Of a stretch of 64,000 nt of DNA, positions 46,219 to 56,289 are shown one piece after another (position 1 is the first letter of the stretch; each line of letters starts with the position of its first letter). A program made the translations under genes and the position numbers. Origin of the DNA: Marchantia polymorpha subsp. ruderalis (lineage: Eukaryota > Streptophyta > Marchantiopsida > Marchantiales > Marchantiaceae); assembly GCA_037833965.1 (NCBI GenBank), contig AP031356.1, positions 19,676,501 through 19,740,500 on the forward strand, written 5' to 3'. The notes beneath the pieces are model-generated. The model had not been told where the DNA came from and did not search any database. It saw only the letters and a list, made by a program, of their open reading frames with translations.

Positions 46219-49015
46219 TGCAACCTCCGGGCTGACTCTCACTCAGGTTTACCTCTGATGGCTTTGCGGTAGCGCATCATGGTTCTTGAAGACTAGGATT
46301 CATCCTCACACTCATGTCTCAAACACCTTCCCTCACAAACTCTCCATGTATCACTCCAACTCACACACAAACTCTCCTTACATCATTCTCTTCACATAAA
46401 CGCAAATACACGTCGATACTCCAAGATACTCAAAAACTTCACTCCTTCATTCCTGAAACAAGTCCTCACACATGACTCTCCAAACTTGCTTGAGAGGTGT
46501 TACTCTATCTCTATTTATACTACTTGAGAAGTTACCATAGTAACATGTGGTAATTTCTCCTACCTAGGTGTAATAACCCACCAAAGGCTAAAACTGCAAT
46601 ATAGTGGTAGAAAGGTCGAACCCACAGGGACAGAGGCAACACACAGAGTACAAAGTGTCACATTTAACAGACTATTGAAGAGTTTGAATTCTCAGGCGAC
46701 TCTCACTCCCAGAAATACTGCAAGTGTCCACTCGGAGATCACTCAGAGGTCGCACAGTGCAGCGTAGTTCACTCAACACACACACACACACACACACACA
46801 CACCTGAAACTATAGAAACACAACTCAGAGATCGGTTAGGACCTCTACTTAAGATTTCAGGGGGAAAGTCTCTCGCAAATACACTTAGCGAATCTGCGGG
46901 TAATGACTCCCAACTCCGGCTTTTACAACCCTTCCACTAGTTTCTTCTAGCACAGGGCACCCGGTTTGGACTTCCTACTTCGGATCGAAGTCACTCACAC
47001 GTGGTGAACAACACTATCGACTCACAAAACGCGCAGAGAACACAGGTTTGACCGAGAGACTCAGCTGAGAAACGATCCAGTAGCACACCATAACAGTCTA
47101 TTGAAGAGTTTGAATTCTTAAGCACTTGTCATTCCCAGAAATACTACAGGGGTTGCCCTGAAGGCACCTGCTGCAGCATAACCTGAATTTACAACCAAGG
47201 CTTACTCGAAGTAGCAAAACTTCACTTTGGCATTCAGGGGAAAAATCCAGAAGGAGTACAATCAAGAACAATCACTCGAAGGTGTAGGGGCGAACCGTTC
47301 AAGTATCTAACTAGTAACTAGCTCTGAGCATCGGCAATCACCCGCAGGTGTAGATCTGAACTACTCAAGTCTCTAACCAGTGTACTAGCTCTGAACATTC
47401 GGCCGAAGGCCTTCAGCTACAAAATGCGGATCGCCAAGTTGTAGCTCCTCTTGCGTGGTGACAGAACTAAGGACACAAACACGCAGAGAAAATGAGTTCC
47501 TGATCTGCACTTCCAAACTGGAAGAATCCCAAGGCAAGACGCCTTGAACTACTTTATACCTTCTAAGTCCTAACTAACACTACACTACCTGCTATGATGC
47601 GAGCCGCAACAGATCTTACACCTGAGGAGTCGGCGGCTGCCTTCCCCTCTAACTTACAACCTAAATCTAACCCTAACCCTTAATCTGAATCCTAAGCCTA
47701 CTGTATAGAGCCGCCAGCGTCTTTAACCGCTTTACATCCAAGATCTGAGGCTGAAAATTTGCAGGCATGCGTGGCCGGCTAAGACCAACGGCCCCATCAA
47801 ATTTCAGATCCATCCGACCGTTCATCACAAAGATATGGGCCCCGCAAGATCTCTGAACCCAGGCCGACATTCCTTCTCCAAAATCCGAGGTCCGGGGGAC
47901 CCACATGCCGCTTGAATGCCGTTCCCGCGATTATGGGTAACGGCCTGCTCCTCACGTGCGACTTCACGCCCCGCCGTTCTGCCTCCCATGCGCGATTTCA
48001 CACCCCGCTGTTCTACCTCCCACACTTGACATAATCCCGCCAATTTCAGCCATTGGGAATCTTCTGCCACGTGGCGCCGAAGGCGTACCGCCGAAGGCAC
48101 TCTTCCGCAGAAGTCCCTTGCCCCGAAGGCGGCTACCGCCGAAGGCGTTGACCCGAAGATGTCCGTCGCCGAAGGCGTTGACCCGAAGGCCCTCCCTATC
48201 AGTAATTTCCGACACTCATAACTCAGTGACCTCTTATCCGTTTCACGAGTTCTTGGGCTCGTTAGAACCAACGCGTCGAGCTCTTTCCAACAAGACCCTA
48301 AGTAACTCAAGGCGTTACGAATTGAGAAAGTAAGAATGATTGATCTACCGCCGAAGGTGCTCGAAGCGGGTCCTGCAGCATGAACCGCCCGTTCCATCCC
48401 AAGCGTTCGACTATGGCCTAAGCCCAAAACCCCTTGACTGTCCTCGATCCTCTTTTTACTCTGGTTTTGCGTACCGATTACTATTTACAACTACTACCGC
48501 GGTACTTACTATTCAAAAATGTTTTAGTTCCGACGAAAAACAAAAAGTGGGTTACCACACTAGGTAAGTTTGACTAACCCTCTTTATGTGGCAACATGCC
48601 ATTGGTCTAGCTAAACCTTCTAGAAGTTTCCGGAATCCAAGGTTGAAGTCGCGACATGCCATTGGAAACTTTTAAACTTCTACAAGTCAACACTAGACTT
48701 AGTCTAGCCAATCATCTTTCATACATTTTAGTCTAACCAATCAAATCCAAGCTTTAAGTCAAATATCTAATCCTTTGGATTCTAGAACTTTTGTATAAAA
48801 CAAAATAGAAGTGCTCACTCCACTCTTCTAGAACTTCGCTACTTAATCCGCCAACTATAGACATTGTAGCCAAACTTAGTCATGACTAGATAAACTTAGT
48901 TATAACTAACTAGTTTAGTCATAACTAGCTAGACTTAGCTATGCCTTGGCTAATCGTACTTAATCACTTGACCACTTCTAGGACTTAGTACATATGTGCA
49001 ACACCCGGTCTTACA
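46219..49015 (-). mobile_element. Solo LTR of the Gypsy-1 family, reversed, split by another insertion
   Basis: Read on the minus strand, 49015 starts TGTAAGACCGGGTGTTGCAC and the far end at 46219 reads CGGAGGTTGCA, matching both ends of the Gypsy-1 LTR. Removing the insert at 46569-48559 leaves about 800 bp, near the 858-bp length, with many substitutions. It is therefore much older than Gypsy-1. There is no internal region and no second LTR, so it arose by LTR-LTR recombination. The flanks (TGGGC and AGGCA) do not show a clear TSD. Confidence 0.93.
46569..48559 (-). mobile_element. LTR-like TG..CA element, short copy (1991 bp), nested in the solo LTR
   Basis: Ends are TGTAATAACCCACC and GGGTTACCACA, with an exact 5-bp duplication CTAGG on both sides (46564-46568 and 48560-48564). 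It is homologous in reverse orientation to both ends of the element at 57942-62795, including over 900 bp of the promoter-bearing end. It lacks the long ORF. It contains a (CA)n run near 46778-46802 and several CGCCGAAGGCG motifs at 48073-48190. A conserved TATAAAG lies at 47552-47558 on the minus strand. Confidence 0.9.
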
Positions 49016-49114
49016 AGGCAGAAGTTCGTCTATGAGACCTGCACAGCATAGTGACCCTAAAGTGAGAATTGAGGTTCTTACATCTTCTATTGTGGAGGCA
49101 GATGTGCCATCTAG

Positions 49115-51750
49115 CCGAGTACTGCATCACACCTCCAAAGCATATCCGAACTCAATCCATGCCCACGTATTCTGCGCTTGTGGTACCATACCCGACCCAT
49201 ATCCAAAGAGACAAAACCGAAACCCGAAACGAACCCAAGTTGCCTCTGAATTGATACCCGACTAGCCCCGAATAGATGAGAAAAAACATACTTTTTTTTA
49301 TTTAGCTCTAAGTTTTCGGTGGAACCGAAACATGATGGGAAAAAAACATACGTTTTCTAATTCGCTTTCAGTTTTCTCTGGAATTGAAACATGAACACAT
49401 GTGAAAAATCCAATTGTTTTCTATTTAGCTTTCGGTGATAGGTGGAACTTTAATCTGGACAGTAGACGACATTAGCATTGAGCGTAGAAACATGAGATCG
49501 TCGAGCTTGGAAAGATGCAACAGGTTGCGTTTTTTGCTCATAGTATTCCCTGCGTCCGAGAAGTTACTCTCCGATTTTGCGCTAGAAGTTGGAATGGTTA
49601 ACACAGAGCGAGCTAGTCGAGAAAGTACAGGGAATTCGTTTTGATGGATCTTCCACCAAAATAAAACTCCATATTTAGATAGAAGTGTGCTTTCATCGTC
49701 ACTACACATGTGACAAATATATTTGTTGAGTTTTGTTCTCAAAGAAAAATCAAGCTGCACGTCATCGGCAAGAGGCTTTTCTTCGATGGTGCTGTCGCTC
49801 TCAAAACTGTACTCGGCAAGACGACGCGCAACACGTCGATTGCCCTCTTTCTTTTTTTTATGAGATCGCACACTCCTCTTGCCGATGCTAGAGCCAATCA
49901 TATGATCTTTCATCATATTTTCTAGATTTTTTTGACCAAGTTCATTATCGGCAGAGTCGATGCCAAATTTGTCTAAACGACACTTGGTTTTAGGATTGAG
50001 TAGGGTGGCAATGACATGAATGTCACTCCAAATAAACTTCTCCTTGATCAGTTCCGCAAATTTTGGCTTCAAGGCGATGAATGCAGGAGAGTCCTTCTTC
50101 AGTGTGGTTATCGTGCCATCTTTCTCCTTGGTGGTGATATCCGCCGCACCAACCTGGCAATGCTTTAGCAGATTCTGCCAAAAATAGAGTACACGGTGTA
50201 TCGTAGGCTCCGCAAACATCTCCAGAGCTAGGGTGGCCTCCTGAAAGGGCACTAAAAAAGCAATGAACTCCTTGAGAAGCTCATGATCAATCTTGTTGAC
50301 CTTGGAAACCAATCCGCAACCTCGTGCACGTAATATCTCAGTCAACTCCGGGAGTGCTTCGTCAACACTGATCATGCAACGGAGGGCAGAATTCCATCGT
50401 GTCGCATTTTCCTACTTGAGGGTCTTTGCAATCTCATCCTGAAGATTCGCTTGTTTGACATATGTCACGAGAACTTTGACCTGATCAATAGTATCAAACA
50501 ACTCAAGGGCTAGATGGTAAAACTCATAGAAGGGAGCAGATTTTTTACCTTCAACCATTCGAGTTCTCTTGTCGATAATCATTGTTAGGATGGTACTAAT
50601 GATGTGATCACAACACGGTATCCAACCATAGAGACTAGGAATGCCATCTGCAGAGTGCATATTTGAGCCTCGGTCTGTGACAACTGTTACCTGGTCATAT
50701 TTATTGATGCCAAATTTTTGTAAAATACCCTCATATTTTTCCAAGACGTCAGATCCGTGGTGCGGCCCAGGAAACGGACTGCATGCAAGCGTGCGGTGAT
50801 GTAGAGTGAACTCGTCATCGATGAAATGCACAGTGACGGATAGAAAAAATACCTTGTTGATGTCATTGGTCCAAATATCGGTTGTGCTGCCAATCTGAAT
50901 TCCTTCCGCCAGATGTGCCTTCAATGCGGCAATTAGTATCTCCCTTCCAGCATTAGATTGCATCTACACATTTCTACTCTCCGTGGTTGGATCAGGAAGA
51001 ATATTGTCCACAAGCATGCCCACCTTAGAGTTCACCCCAATGTTGAGGACGGTCTGTGTATAGTTCCTAAACCCTGTGCCCTTCACAATATAAAATGGAC
51101 GCATGTCAACAGCGCACATGTCCGCCAACGCCACGGTGATGAGTATCTTCTCACTTGTAGTCGCATCGCGGCGTGTTGCTGTAGCTGTCATGACTTGATT
51201 GGTCTCTGCAGGCGTACATGAGTGTTTGGACATGGCGGTGGTTCCGTTGGCTGATCTGTATTGATATACAGTGAGACATTTGTTGCAGCAGACAAAAGAA
51301 TTATCACTATACCACAAATGTTCACCAGTCTCCTTGATCGCATTAAATGAAAACGATGTCTAGACACCTGCCCTAGCTTTACGGTTTTTCACTCGATAAT
51401 AGAGACCGTCTTCTTTCTGCAAATCTGCGGTGATTTTTGTGTTCAACGTGAACATATCTTTGGAACTCATCTCAATTGTTATTGTCATCTATGACAAACC
51501 TCGAGAGTAACGGACGAGAAGAACAAGTGCGATTAGCGCTGTGTCAAGTCAAAAAATACTCCACGACCTTTGTATTGAGTAACCCTAATTTCTATTTTTT
51601 AAACGTAACCATATTTCTAAAACATATTAAGAAAAGTCCAACCCGAAACCGAACCGGACGTTTCTAGTTTGGTCCAAACCCGAACCATACCCATCGGTTC
51701 GGGCGGGTTTGGTTCGGATTTCGAGTATGGGTACCCGATGCAGTACTCTG
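49115..51750 (-). mobile_element. hAT DNA transposon (hAT-2), 2636 bp, inserted in Gypsy-2
   Basis: The ends are CCGAGTACTGCATC and GATGCAGTACTCTG, inverse of each other except one base, and begin like hAT TIRs (CAG). An exact 8-bp duplication CCATCTAG flanks it (49107-49114 and 51751-51758). Subterminal regions carry CCCGAACC/GGTTCGGG repeats. Removing the element and one TSD restores a continuous Gypsy-2 frame across the junction. Confidence 0.95.
49425..51470 (-). pseudogene. hAT-2 transposase, whole frame with three TAG codons
   Basis: A 682-codon frame from the ATG at 51470 to the stop at 49425, with no frameshift. It is interrupted only by TAG at 51362-51360, 50966-50964 and 50414-50412. 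N-terminal: a Cys/His zinc-finger region with CNKCLTVY and SKHSC (BED-like). Middle: RNase H-fold catalytic parts STTDIWTN and VVTDRGSNM, and CCDHII, the usual C-x-x-H of hAT. C-terminal: dimerisation region with FWWKIHQNEFPVLSRLAR and SAKSESNFSDAG, holding the catalytic Glu, then SKKRNLLHLSKLDDLMFLR. The remarkably complete sequence suggests recent inactivation by point changes. Confidence 0.9.
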
Positions 51751-51758
51751 CCATCTAG

Positions 51759-52500
51759 TGCAGTGATGCGGATGGCCACTTTAGTGCTGAGATCTCCATT
51801 GTTTTCAACCACGTAGCTGATAAACTCTGGTATTGATTTGACTCGAGTATTTCGGGTAGCAGTCACGTCGTGTGAGCGTGGGAGAGTCACAGCTACGAGT
51901 GCCAAGATACGCGAGGATACGGTTGAGGATCCATCCTCAACGTCTACACTGTTTGAGGAGACGACTTGGCAGGCGGCAGCGGCAAGGATGGAGTATTTAC
52001 CAGCTCGACCAGCCATTGATCGTGATCCTTGGTGTGTGTATGGTGGACAACCGGAGTGGCATATTGTGGTTGGTCAGTTCTACCGGACAGGTGTATGTCC
52101 CAGCCAGAGTTTTGCTGGATTCTAGTGCACAGCCCTTGATGTTGGACAAGGCTGCATGCATTAGCTTGGATATTCGGAGTTCAGAGTTAGAACCTTGCCC
52201 ATTCTTGATCCAAACATCTCTTGGTGGCGCCAGCGATAGATCTTACTTTATGACCAGGGAGAGCATAGCGGTGTAGTTGAGGCATGATCATGCTCATGAT
52301 AGCTTGCAGTTTGGACTTCGTGCTGTAGTTACATCAGCAGAGTCATATGATGTGCTTGTTGGTGGAGCTGTGTTATATCCGATGGGTTTTCGGTTGGACT
52401 ATTGGACGGAGAGTGTTGCCAACGGTCCAGGATGACAATCTAAAGATGGACGGCTCAGCGAGCTGCCTGTGAGATTTATTTCTCGGGATTGACCTCTTGG
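51759..52500 (+). pseudogene. Gypsy-2 gag end and aspartic protease
   Basis: Frame one continues from before the hAT-2 insertion (VEADVPSS) through TLFEETTWQAAAARMEYLP to about 52085. The reading then moves to the frame used by the rest of Pol, probably through one lost base. The protease signature ARVLLDSSAQPLML has DSS instead of DSG. It is followed by SSELEPCPFLIQTSLGG, ESYDVLVGGAVLYPMGF and RLDYWTE, typical of the retropepsin of algal and lower-plant Gypsy-like elements. Stops lie at 51814 (TAG), 52274 (TAG), 52433 and 52490 (TGA). Confidence 0.8.
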
Positions 52501-52819
52501 ATCTTCATATGCGGTCTTAGCATCCGTTGCGGGTTTCAGCGGAGTGCTTAGCTAGTCGGATGACTTGTTAGAGGGGAACATGTCCGACGACGATACCTCA
52601 ATCTACGAGAACGTGGAGGAGGTTGTGAGTTTCGCAGCGGTAGTGCCTTCACCCTTGGATATTCCACTTTGGAGTTCTTGTTAGGCACTACAATTGGAGG
52701 CTGATAGGTTGGTGAAGAAGGCTTGGAGTGAAGCCTCTTTACCAGCAGACGCATAGAGAGCTTTAGGTGATCGGCTAGTTTGTGGTTCTAGCACGCTATC
52801 ACCATTAGTTACTACACCT

Positions 52820-54052
52820 ATTGCATGGGAGTATTACTTAGAAGGTGTTTGTTTGCTGGATCTTTTTGGTGGTATCAGCACAGGTTTGGTTGCAGTGTTG
52901 TAGTCATGTATTCTCGTACGGAGATACTTGTGTGTGGAGAAGGACGAGACTGCACGTCGAGTCTCTTCACGACATGTTCCACAGTTGATGGAGCGTTTTC
53001 CTTCGTTATTGCCGCGATCAGCTGTTCGAGGATACCAGAAGGCTTTGCCTTCAGACATTTTGTTGTTGGGGGCGCCAGACCTTGACCGCGTTGGCCATAT
53101 TGATATGGTGATTGCGGGCTGGCCATGTGAGGGACACACACGCGCTAGACATGGGATAGGGTTGCATGAGCCCAGATCTCGGATGGTTTGGGAGATGATG
53201 CAAGTGTTACGTCATCTCCAGGTGCAGCAGACACACCTGGTACTTTCTCCAGCATACATTCTGGAGAACGTACCATTGTTGGTTGACACTCGGGCTCAGC
53301 TGATGGCGAATGTCCATCAGGTCCAAGCATGGATTGGATCAGTAGTACTGTTGGATGTTGCGAGGGTTGGATCACGTGCTCTTCGTGCACGTTTATGATG
53401 GACTAACCTTTTGCCACGAGAGATATTGCGTCATGCCTATGATTCTATGCAGCGTGATCATACACTCACTATTGACAATATCTTGGATGTTTCCCGTCAC
53501 TCTCAAGTGGTGAGAGTTGCTGACAGATCACTTATGGCGTTGATGAATCACGTAGGTCAGCATCGGATGGCTTTATCTACATTGGTTAGTTATCCGGCAT
53601 CACATGCATATCGTGATGATGGACCTGGACTACTATGGAACAATACACTACATCAGTTGGTGGAGCTCAACGCTGATGAGAGAGAGCGTGCGATGGGATT
53701 TATTACTGGTGTGACCGCAACTGCTTCAGTTTCTGAGGCTTCGCGTCGTCAGGTTTTGGGTAAGGCTATGGACCTGAATTGCTTGACGTGGATTGTGAGT
53801 TTGGGTTTGACCAAGCAACGCTGTTTGCGCGTGGATTTGGTGATTATTACACCACTTGTTAGCTCATTGCCTACCGAGACGATAGTGGCAATGGCTGGGG
53901 GCGACAGGCAAGATATTTGCCTTCCTTGGAGTTTATGGGACGTGACGAGAGGACTTGCCAGAGTTGCAGCCCATGCAGATGGAGAGGTTTCCCATGAGAA
54001 GATTGCTACGAAGGAGAGTACATATACCTCTTCTTTGGAGTATGTGGCGTAG
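52820..54052 (+). pseudogene. C5 cytosine-DNA methyltransferase domain inside Gypsy-2 Pol
   Basis: Predicted to transfer a methyl group from S-adenosylmethionine to C5 of cytosine. Motifs in order: I, LLDLFGGISTGL (52853-52888), the AdoMet loop; IV, IAGWPCEGHTRARHGIGLHE with catalytic Cys at 53126-53128; VI, LENV (53261-53272); VIII, LLDVARVGSRALRARL then WTNLL (53347-53413); then TLVSYPASHAYRDDGPGLL; IX-like ELNADERERAMGF (about 53668-53703); X, SEASRRQVLGKAMDLN (about 53735-53780). Spacing and wording are close to the DNMT3/plant type and contain no insert. In-frame stops are TAG at 52901 and TGA at 53396. It lies in the same frame as the upstream protease and downstream RT, so it belongs to the element rather than to a neighbouring host gene. 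It could only be made by an intact relative. Confidence 0.9.
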
Positions 54053-54058
54053 CAATTA
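54050..54058 (+). promoter_or_regulatory. Candidate translational readthrough stop between DNMT and RT
   Basis: TAG followed by CAATTA, an exact UAG-CAR-YYA context like the leaky stop of tobamovirus replicase. The inverted copy keeps TAG followed by CAATCA (54914-54906, minus strand), still CAR-YYA. Among about 20 in-frame stops in this region it is the only one in this context. Confidence 0.5.
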
Positions 54059-54566
54059 GTGAGAGTATCGGCTTCCTCTAGTGTGACTATGGAGGAATGG
54101 GAAACATTGATTGGTTCCCATATCACAAGAGGAAAGAGGCGACAATTAACACAATTCCTACGAGAGCATAGGAATTGTTTTGCTTTCAGTATGAAGGAGT
54201 TGAATGCTTTGATCGGACCCGGTATACGGATAGAATTGGCTAGTGATACGTCAATTTTCCGTCGTCCTTATCAATACAGTGAGATGGAGAGGGATTTGAT
54301 TCGGAGTAGGACGTTGGACCTACTAGAGGATGGACCAGTGGAGTTATCGCATGGTGAGTATTCGTCAGCCACTGTCATGTCGGTGAAGAAAGATGTACAT
54401 GACAACTACACGGATAAGCGTATGTGTGGAGACTATCGTCATTTCAATTGGCAGACGAAGTCCGATAAGTATGCCATGCTTACACCTGAGGAGATCTTTG
54501 ATGTGGTGGGACATGCGAGGATTTTTAGTACTTTGGATCTTCGGGTAGGATACCATCAGTTGCCAG
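54053..54566 (+). pseudogene. Gypsy-2 reverse transcriptase, N-terminal half
   Basis: The frame continues from the DNMT after the TAG. It reads EEWETLIGSHITRGKRRQL, then the RT entry IFRRPYQYSEMERDLI, LLEDGPVELSHGEYSSATV, the KKDVHDNYTDKRMCGDYR finger motif and the palm A motif FSTLDLRVGYHQ with its catalytic Asp. Sequence then switches to the inverted duplicate, so the DD box, RNase H and integrase are lost. Confidence 0.88.
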
Positions 54567-55071
54567 GTACATCCTTCTTCACCCGCATGACAGTGGTTGA
54601 CGCATGCTCATCATGCGATAACTCCACTAGTCCAGCCTCCAGTAGGTCCAACGTCCTACTCCGAATTAAATCCCTCTCCATCTCACTGTTTTGATAAGGA
54701 CGACGGAAAATTGACGTATCACTAGCCAATTCTATCCGTATACCGGGTCCGATCAAAGCATCAACTCCTTCATACTGAAAGCAAAACAAGTCCTATGATT
54801 TCGTAGGAATTGTGTTAACTGTCGCCTCTTTCCTCCTATGATATGGAAACCAATCAATGGTTCCCATTCTTCCATAGTCACACTAGAGAAAGGCGATAGT
54901 CTCACTGATTGCTAAGCCACATACTCCAAAGAAGTGGTCTATTTACACTCTTTTGTAGCAACCTTCTCATGGGAAACCTCTCCATCTGCATGGGCTGCAA
55001 CTCTGGCAAGTCCTCTCGTCACGTCCCATAAACTCCAAGGATGGCGAATATCTTACCTGTAAACGAATCTA

Positions 55072-55135
55072 ATGTGTGTATGTGAGTAGCATGTCAGCGA
55101 TGTAGAGTGTATGGCGATATGTATTCGGACGACAC
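55072..55135 (+). repeat. 65-bp repeat, copy 1 (partner at 57868-57932)
   Basis: ATGTGAGTAGCATGTCAGC, then ATGTAGAGTGTATG and CGATAT.TATT, is shared with 57868-57932 in the same orientation. The following sequence to about 55330, with TAATAAATGGTACACC and a TATAAATATGGGATTG segment, looks like an LTR end, but no family was assigned. Confidence 0.7.
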
Positions 55136-55559
55136 ATGGAGGATTTACCCTAAACCTAAGAAGTATCGAGACTTCTAACCGATAGTCTCTCTATTAATAA
55201 ATGGTACACCAACCCTCACTACCATATAAATATGGGATTGTAACACCCTCTGAGGTCATTCAATATACTTTACATCCATACTTCATATCCATTTTTTATG
55301 AAGATGTAGCATGTTTGGGACTTCCGTTGGATCTGATTTGAAACTAGAGTTAGTATAGCCAATAATATTATTTTGGCCACAGCGAAAATGAAGACCAAAA
55401 TCTTATGTTCCTCGAATGTACATGAGGAGATGCTTGATGCCTTGCCAGTGTCGTGCTGTGGGGCGTTGGCTGTGACGGGCGAGAACGCTGACGGCAGAAC
55501 TAATGTTGGGTCGAGTATTTATCGCCAAGTAGGCGAGTGCGCCGTATGCTACTAGATAG

Positions 55560-56285
55560 TTCGGTTTGTCCAACTCCTTCTCCTCGAGTTCAGTAGGACG
55601 ATAGGGATCTTGCTCCTCCTTATCATAAGTGCTGATAGGTCATTCACGTTGTTCATGTTGAAAGTCTTGAGAAGCTTGCGAGCATAGGTTTGTTGATGAA
55701 GAATCATACGTCCATCTGCAAGATAAGTAATCTAGAGTTCAAGGCAATATGATGGTTTGCCTAACGGTTTCATCTCAAACTGTTTAGCTAGTATGAGTTC
55801 AACACACTTGTTCAATGCTGGTATTGCAATGCAGTTCAAATCATTGACATAAACAGCGAGGATCACAAATTGTTTATCTTTCTTCAAAACAAAGATGCAA
55901 GGTAGAGCAAGATGATTTTGGAAGCCATTAAAAACCAATTAGGACTTCAAGTGATGGTACCATGCTATTCTGACTTGCTTCAGGCCATAGAATGCCTTCC
56001 GGATTCGTAGCCCGTGAAAATGTCCTGGTTGAATTGGTGGCAAGCGTGATACAAACTCTGGTGCAGGTTTGATATGCAGATATGTATCCAAGTCGCCATA
56101 GAGATATGCAGTGACAACATCTAGGAGACGTGTTTGAAGTGAAAGTTATACTAATCTCAGAATCATAGATTTAGGTATAAATACAGAACGACGAGACAAT
56201 CTAGACAAAACAACATGACAAACTTGTAAGCCCTTCGAAGTATAGTATTTGTTGTTCCTGTGGACGAAGCTCAAAATTGGATGAA
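55560..56285 (-). pseudogene. Copia reverse transcriptase fragment
   Basis: On the minus strand, LLDVVTAYLYGDLDTYLHIKP leads to KAFYGLKQVRIAWYHHLK, a stop, then PCIFVLKKDKQFVILAVYVND (normally YVDD), FEMKPLGKPSYCLEL and DGRMILHQQTYARKLLK. This is the central Copia RT. The YVDD box has become YVND and stops are present. Breakpoints are approximate. Confidence 0.85.
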
Positions 56286-56289
56286 TCAC

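Larger units (their letters stand above)
44461..55059 (+). mobile_element. DNMT-carrying Gypsy-like retrotransposon (Gypsy-2), decayed and interrupted
   Basis: Coding order, with nested insertions set aside, is gag (44542-46194), gag C-terminus and protease (49016-49114 joined to 51751-52500), C5 methyltransferase (52820-53800) and RT (54060-54566). From about 52085 to 54566 one frame is kept for 2.5 kb and is broken only by TAG and TGA codons. RNase H and integrase are missing because the RT breaks into an inverted duplicate. A solo LTR and a hAT element are inserted between gag and protease. Element ends were not found. Confidence 0.85.
53905..55059. repeat. Large inverted repeat: two 500-bp arms, 150-bp loop
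   Basis: The left arm 53905-54408 (DNMT tail plus RT start) and right arm 54558-55059 are reverse complements with roughly 90 percent identity by eye and nearly equal lengths. Examples: CAGGCAAGATATT against CAGGTAAGATATT at the outer ends, and GTACATGACAACT against GTACCTGGCAACT at the inner ends. Transcription through it would give a long hairpin RNA. Confidence 0.92.

Noticed and set aside
52820-54052. The DNMT as an independent host gene beside the retroelement
   Set aside because: The same frame runs from the protease through the DNMT into RT with no intron or promoter, so it belongs to the element.
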